A DNA stretch of 6,105 nucleotides from Marinosulfonomonas sp. (GTDB taxonomy: Bacteria; Pseudomonadota; Alphaproteobacteria; Rhodobacterales; Rhodobacteraceae): positions 1-6,105 of the forward strand of contig JAHRVD010000297.1 of assembly GCA_019090845.1 (NCBI GenBank), read 5' to 3'. Under the pieces are notes generated by a model. The model was not told the origin of the DNA, searched no databases, and saw nothing but the letters and a program-made list of their open reading frames with translations. Position 1 is the first letter of the stretch, and every line of letters starts with the position of its first letter. Both the position numbers and the translations under genes were made by a program. Shown in pieces: positions 5,202-6,105 of this stretch.

Positions 5202-6105
5202 TGGACAGACGCCAAACAGCGCTGAACGCACCGGGGCAGGCCGACCCGAGCCTTGCAGAGTTTGACACAACCAAACTGCTGCGCAATGCGTCGCGCCAGG
5301 CGCAGGATCGAAACTATAAGGATTTCTTTATTTGTGACGTGGATTCGCACCATTACGAAACCGAAGCGATGGGGGAAATTCTTGAATATATCGACGACCC
5401 GGTGCTGCGCCACCTTGGCCTGTCGTCGGGCAACGTTGGGCGCAGCGGGCTGTTGGGTCAGCCGCTGGGATCACAGGACATGGCCGGGCGGGTAAACCGC
5501 TACCCCGGTCGCAAATACGAAAAAACCCCCGAAAAGCCACATCGCGATATCACGCTGGCGCATCGCTGGATGGACTCGCTTGGGGTTGATCTGGCCTGTC
5601 TGTTTCCAACCCCAATGCTGCTATTGTCCACCCATCCGCAGCCGGACGTCGAAGTGGCAATGGCGCGCGCCTATAACCGCTGGCTTTGCGAACGGATTTT
5701 GGAAGAGGACCGGCGCATCTGCTCAATGGTCTATCTGCCTCTGAACGAACCCGAGGCGGCGCTGTCGGTGATCGAAGAGTTTCACCACCGCAAGGGTGTG
5801 ACCGGGTTTCTGGTGACGTCAAACCAGAAACGCCCGATCCATGACAACGTAAATATGCCGGTTTTTGCCCGGCTGGAAGAACTGGGCATGCCGTTCGGCC
5901 TGCACGCGGTTTACAACTGGGCCGATCAGGCCTTGGCGCAGACCAACAAATTCATCTCGGTCCACGCACTTGGGTTCACGTTTTGCAACATAATCCACAT
6001 GACCAACTGGCTGATGAACGGAATGCCTGAACGCTTTCCCAAGCTAAAGACAATCTGGATCGAAAGTGGGCTGGCATGGATCCCGTTCCTGATGCAGCGG
6101 CTGGA
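5201..6105 (+). CDS. Amidohydrolase family (COG2159, amidohydrolase 2) metal-dependent hydrolase or decarboxylase (partial)
   Basis: The first 301 residues of a TIM-barrel metal-dependent enzyme are visible; the gene runs off the right edge. After a polar N-terminal extension of about 40 residues comes CDVDSHHYE (45-53), the strand-1 metal motif in DxH form (Asp48, His50). Further matches are HPQPDVEVAMARAYNRWL (145-162), common in this group, His235 (GLHAVYNW) and His255 (SVHALGF) as the probable strand 5 and 6 ligands, and WIESGLAWIP (286-295). The last metal ligand, an Asp in an SDxPH-like motif, would lie beyond the window. AGGGAG (5185-5190) lies 10 bases before the ATG, which overlaps the preceding stop. 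Relatives include aminocarboxymuconate semialdehyde, gamma-resorcylate and carboxyvanillate decarboxylases as well as hydrolases, so ring-product hydrolysis or decarboxylation are both possible here. Confidence 0.88.
   Translation, partial: MDRRQTALNAPGQADPSLAEFDTTKLLRNASRQAQDRNYKDFFICDVDSHHYETEAMGEILEYIDDPVLRHLGLSSGNVGRSGLLGQPLGSQDMAGRVNRYPGRKYEKTPEKPHRDITLAHRWMDSLGVDLACLFPTPMLLLSTHPQPDVEVAMARAYNRWLCERILEEDRRICSMVYLPLNEPEAALSVIEEFHHRKGVTGFLVTSNQKRPIHDNVNMPVFARLEELGMPFGLHAVYNWADQALAQTNKFISVHALGFTFCNIIHMTNWLMNGMPERFPKLKTIWIESGLAWIPFLMQRL

Overview
The window reads as a catabolic gene cluster from an alphaproteobacterium, most likely of the Rhodobacterales/Roseobacter type. That assignment is an inference from moderately high GC, codon use, protein style and dense head-to-tail gene packing; no taxonomic marker gene is present. 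Coding density is close to complete. There is no stretch over 300 bases without a gene, and I see no RNA genes, mobile elements or CRISPR repeats.

Layout. On the minus strand, transcribed leftward from about 1551, lie a flavin/2Fe-2S reductase of the phthalate dioxygenase reductase type (604-1551) and a Gfo/Idh/MocA oxidoreductase running off the left edge (593-1), which resembles the Pht4-type dihydrodiol dehydrogenase of phthalate pathways. On the plus strand, starting at 1688, lie a Rieske oxygenase alpha subunit of the phthalate 4,5-dioxygenase type (1688-2980), an aldehyde dehydrogenase (2977-4458), a small Rieske ferredoxin-like protein with a long insertion (4529-4891), an unrecognised 107-residue protein (4878-5201), and a metal-dependent amidohydrolase running off the right edge (5201-6105). 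Three of the four plus-strand junctions overlap (ATGA, a 14-base overlap, TAATG). The fourth is a 70-base gap before the ferredoxin gene.

Regulation. The 136-base divergent intergenic region (1552-1687) carries two copies of a 12-base palindromic motif, TTAGRYGTCTAA, with centres 59 bases apart. One copy abuts or overlaps the -10 box of the likely leftward promoter, and the other sits at the likely start point of the rightward promoter. This looks like paired operators for one dimeric regulator controlling both arms; the regulator itself is not in the window.

How the genes may work together. The oxygenase and reductase should form a two-component ring-hydroxylating or demethylating system acting on an aromatic acid or related compound. 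The Gfo/Idh/MocA enzyme could oxidise a diol product, the aldehyde dehydrogenase could convert an aldehyde to an acid, and the amidohydrolase could hydrolyse or decarboxylate an intermediate. The mixture (phthalate-type reductase, oxygenase and dehydrogenase plus aldehyde dehydrogenase, ferredoxin, unknown small protein and amidohydrolase) matches no characterised pathway I can name, so the substrate is open.
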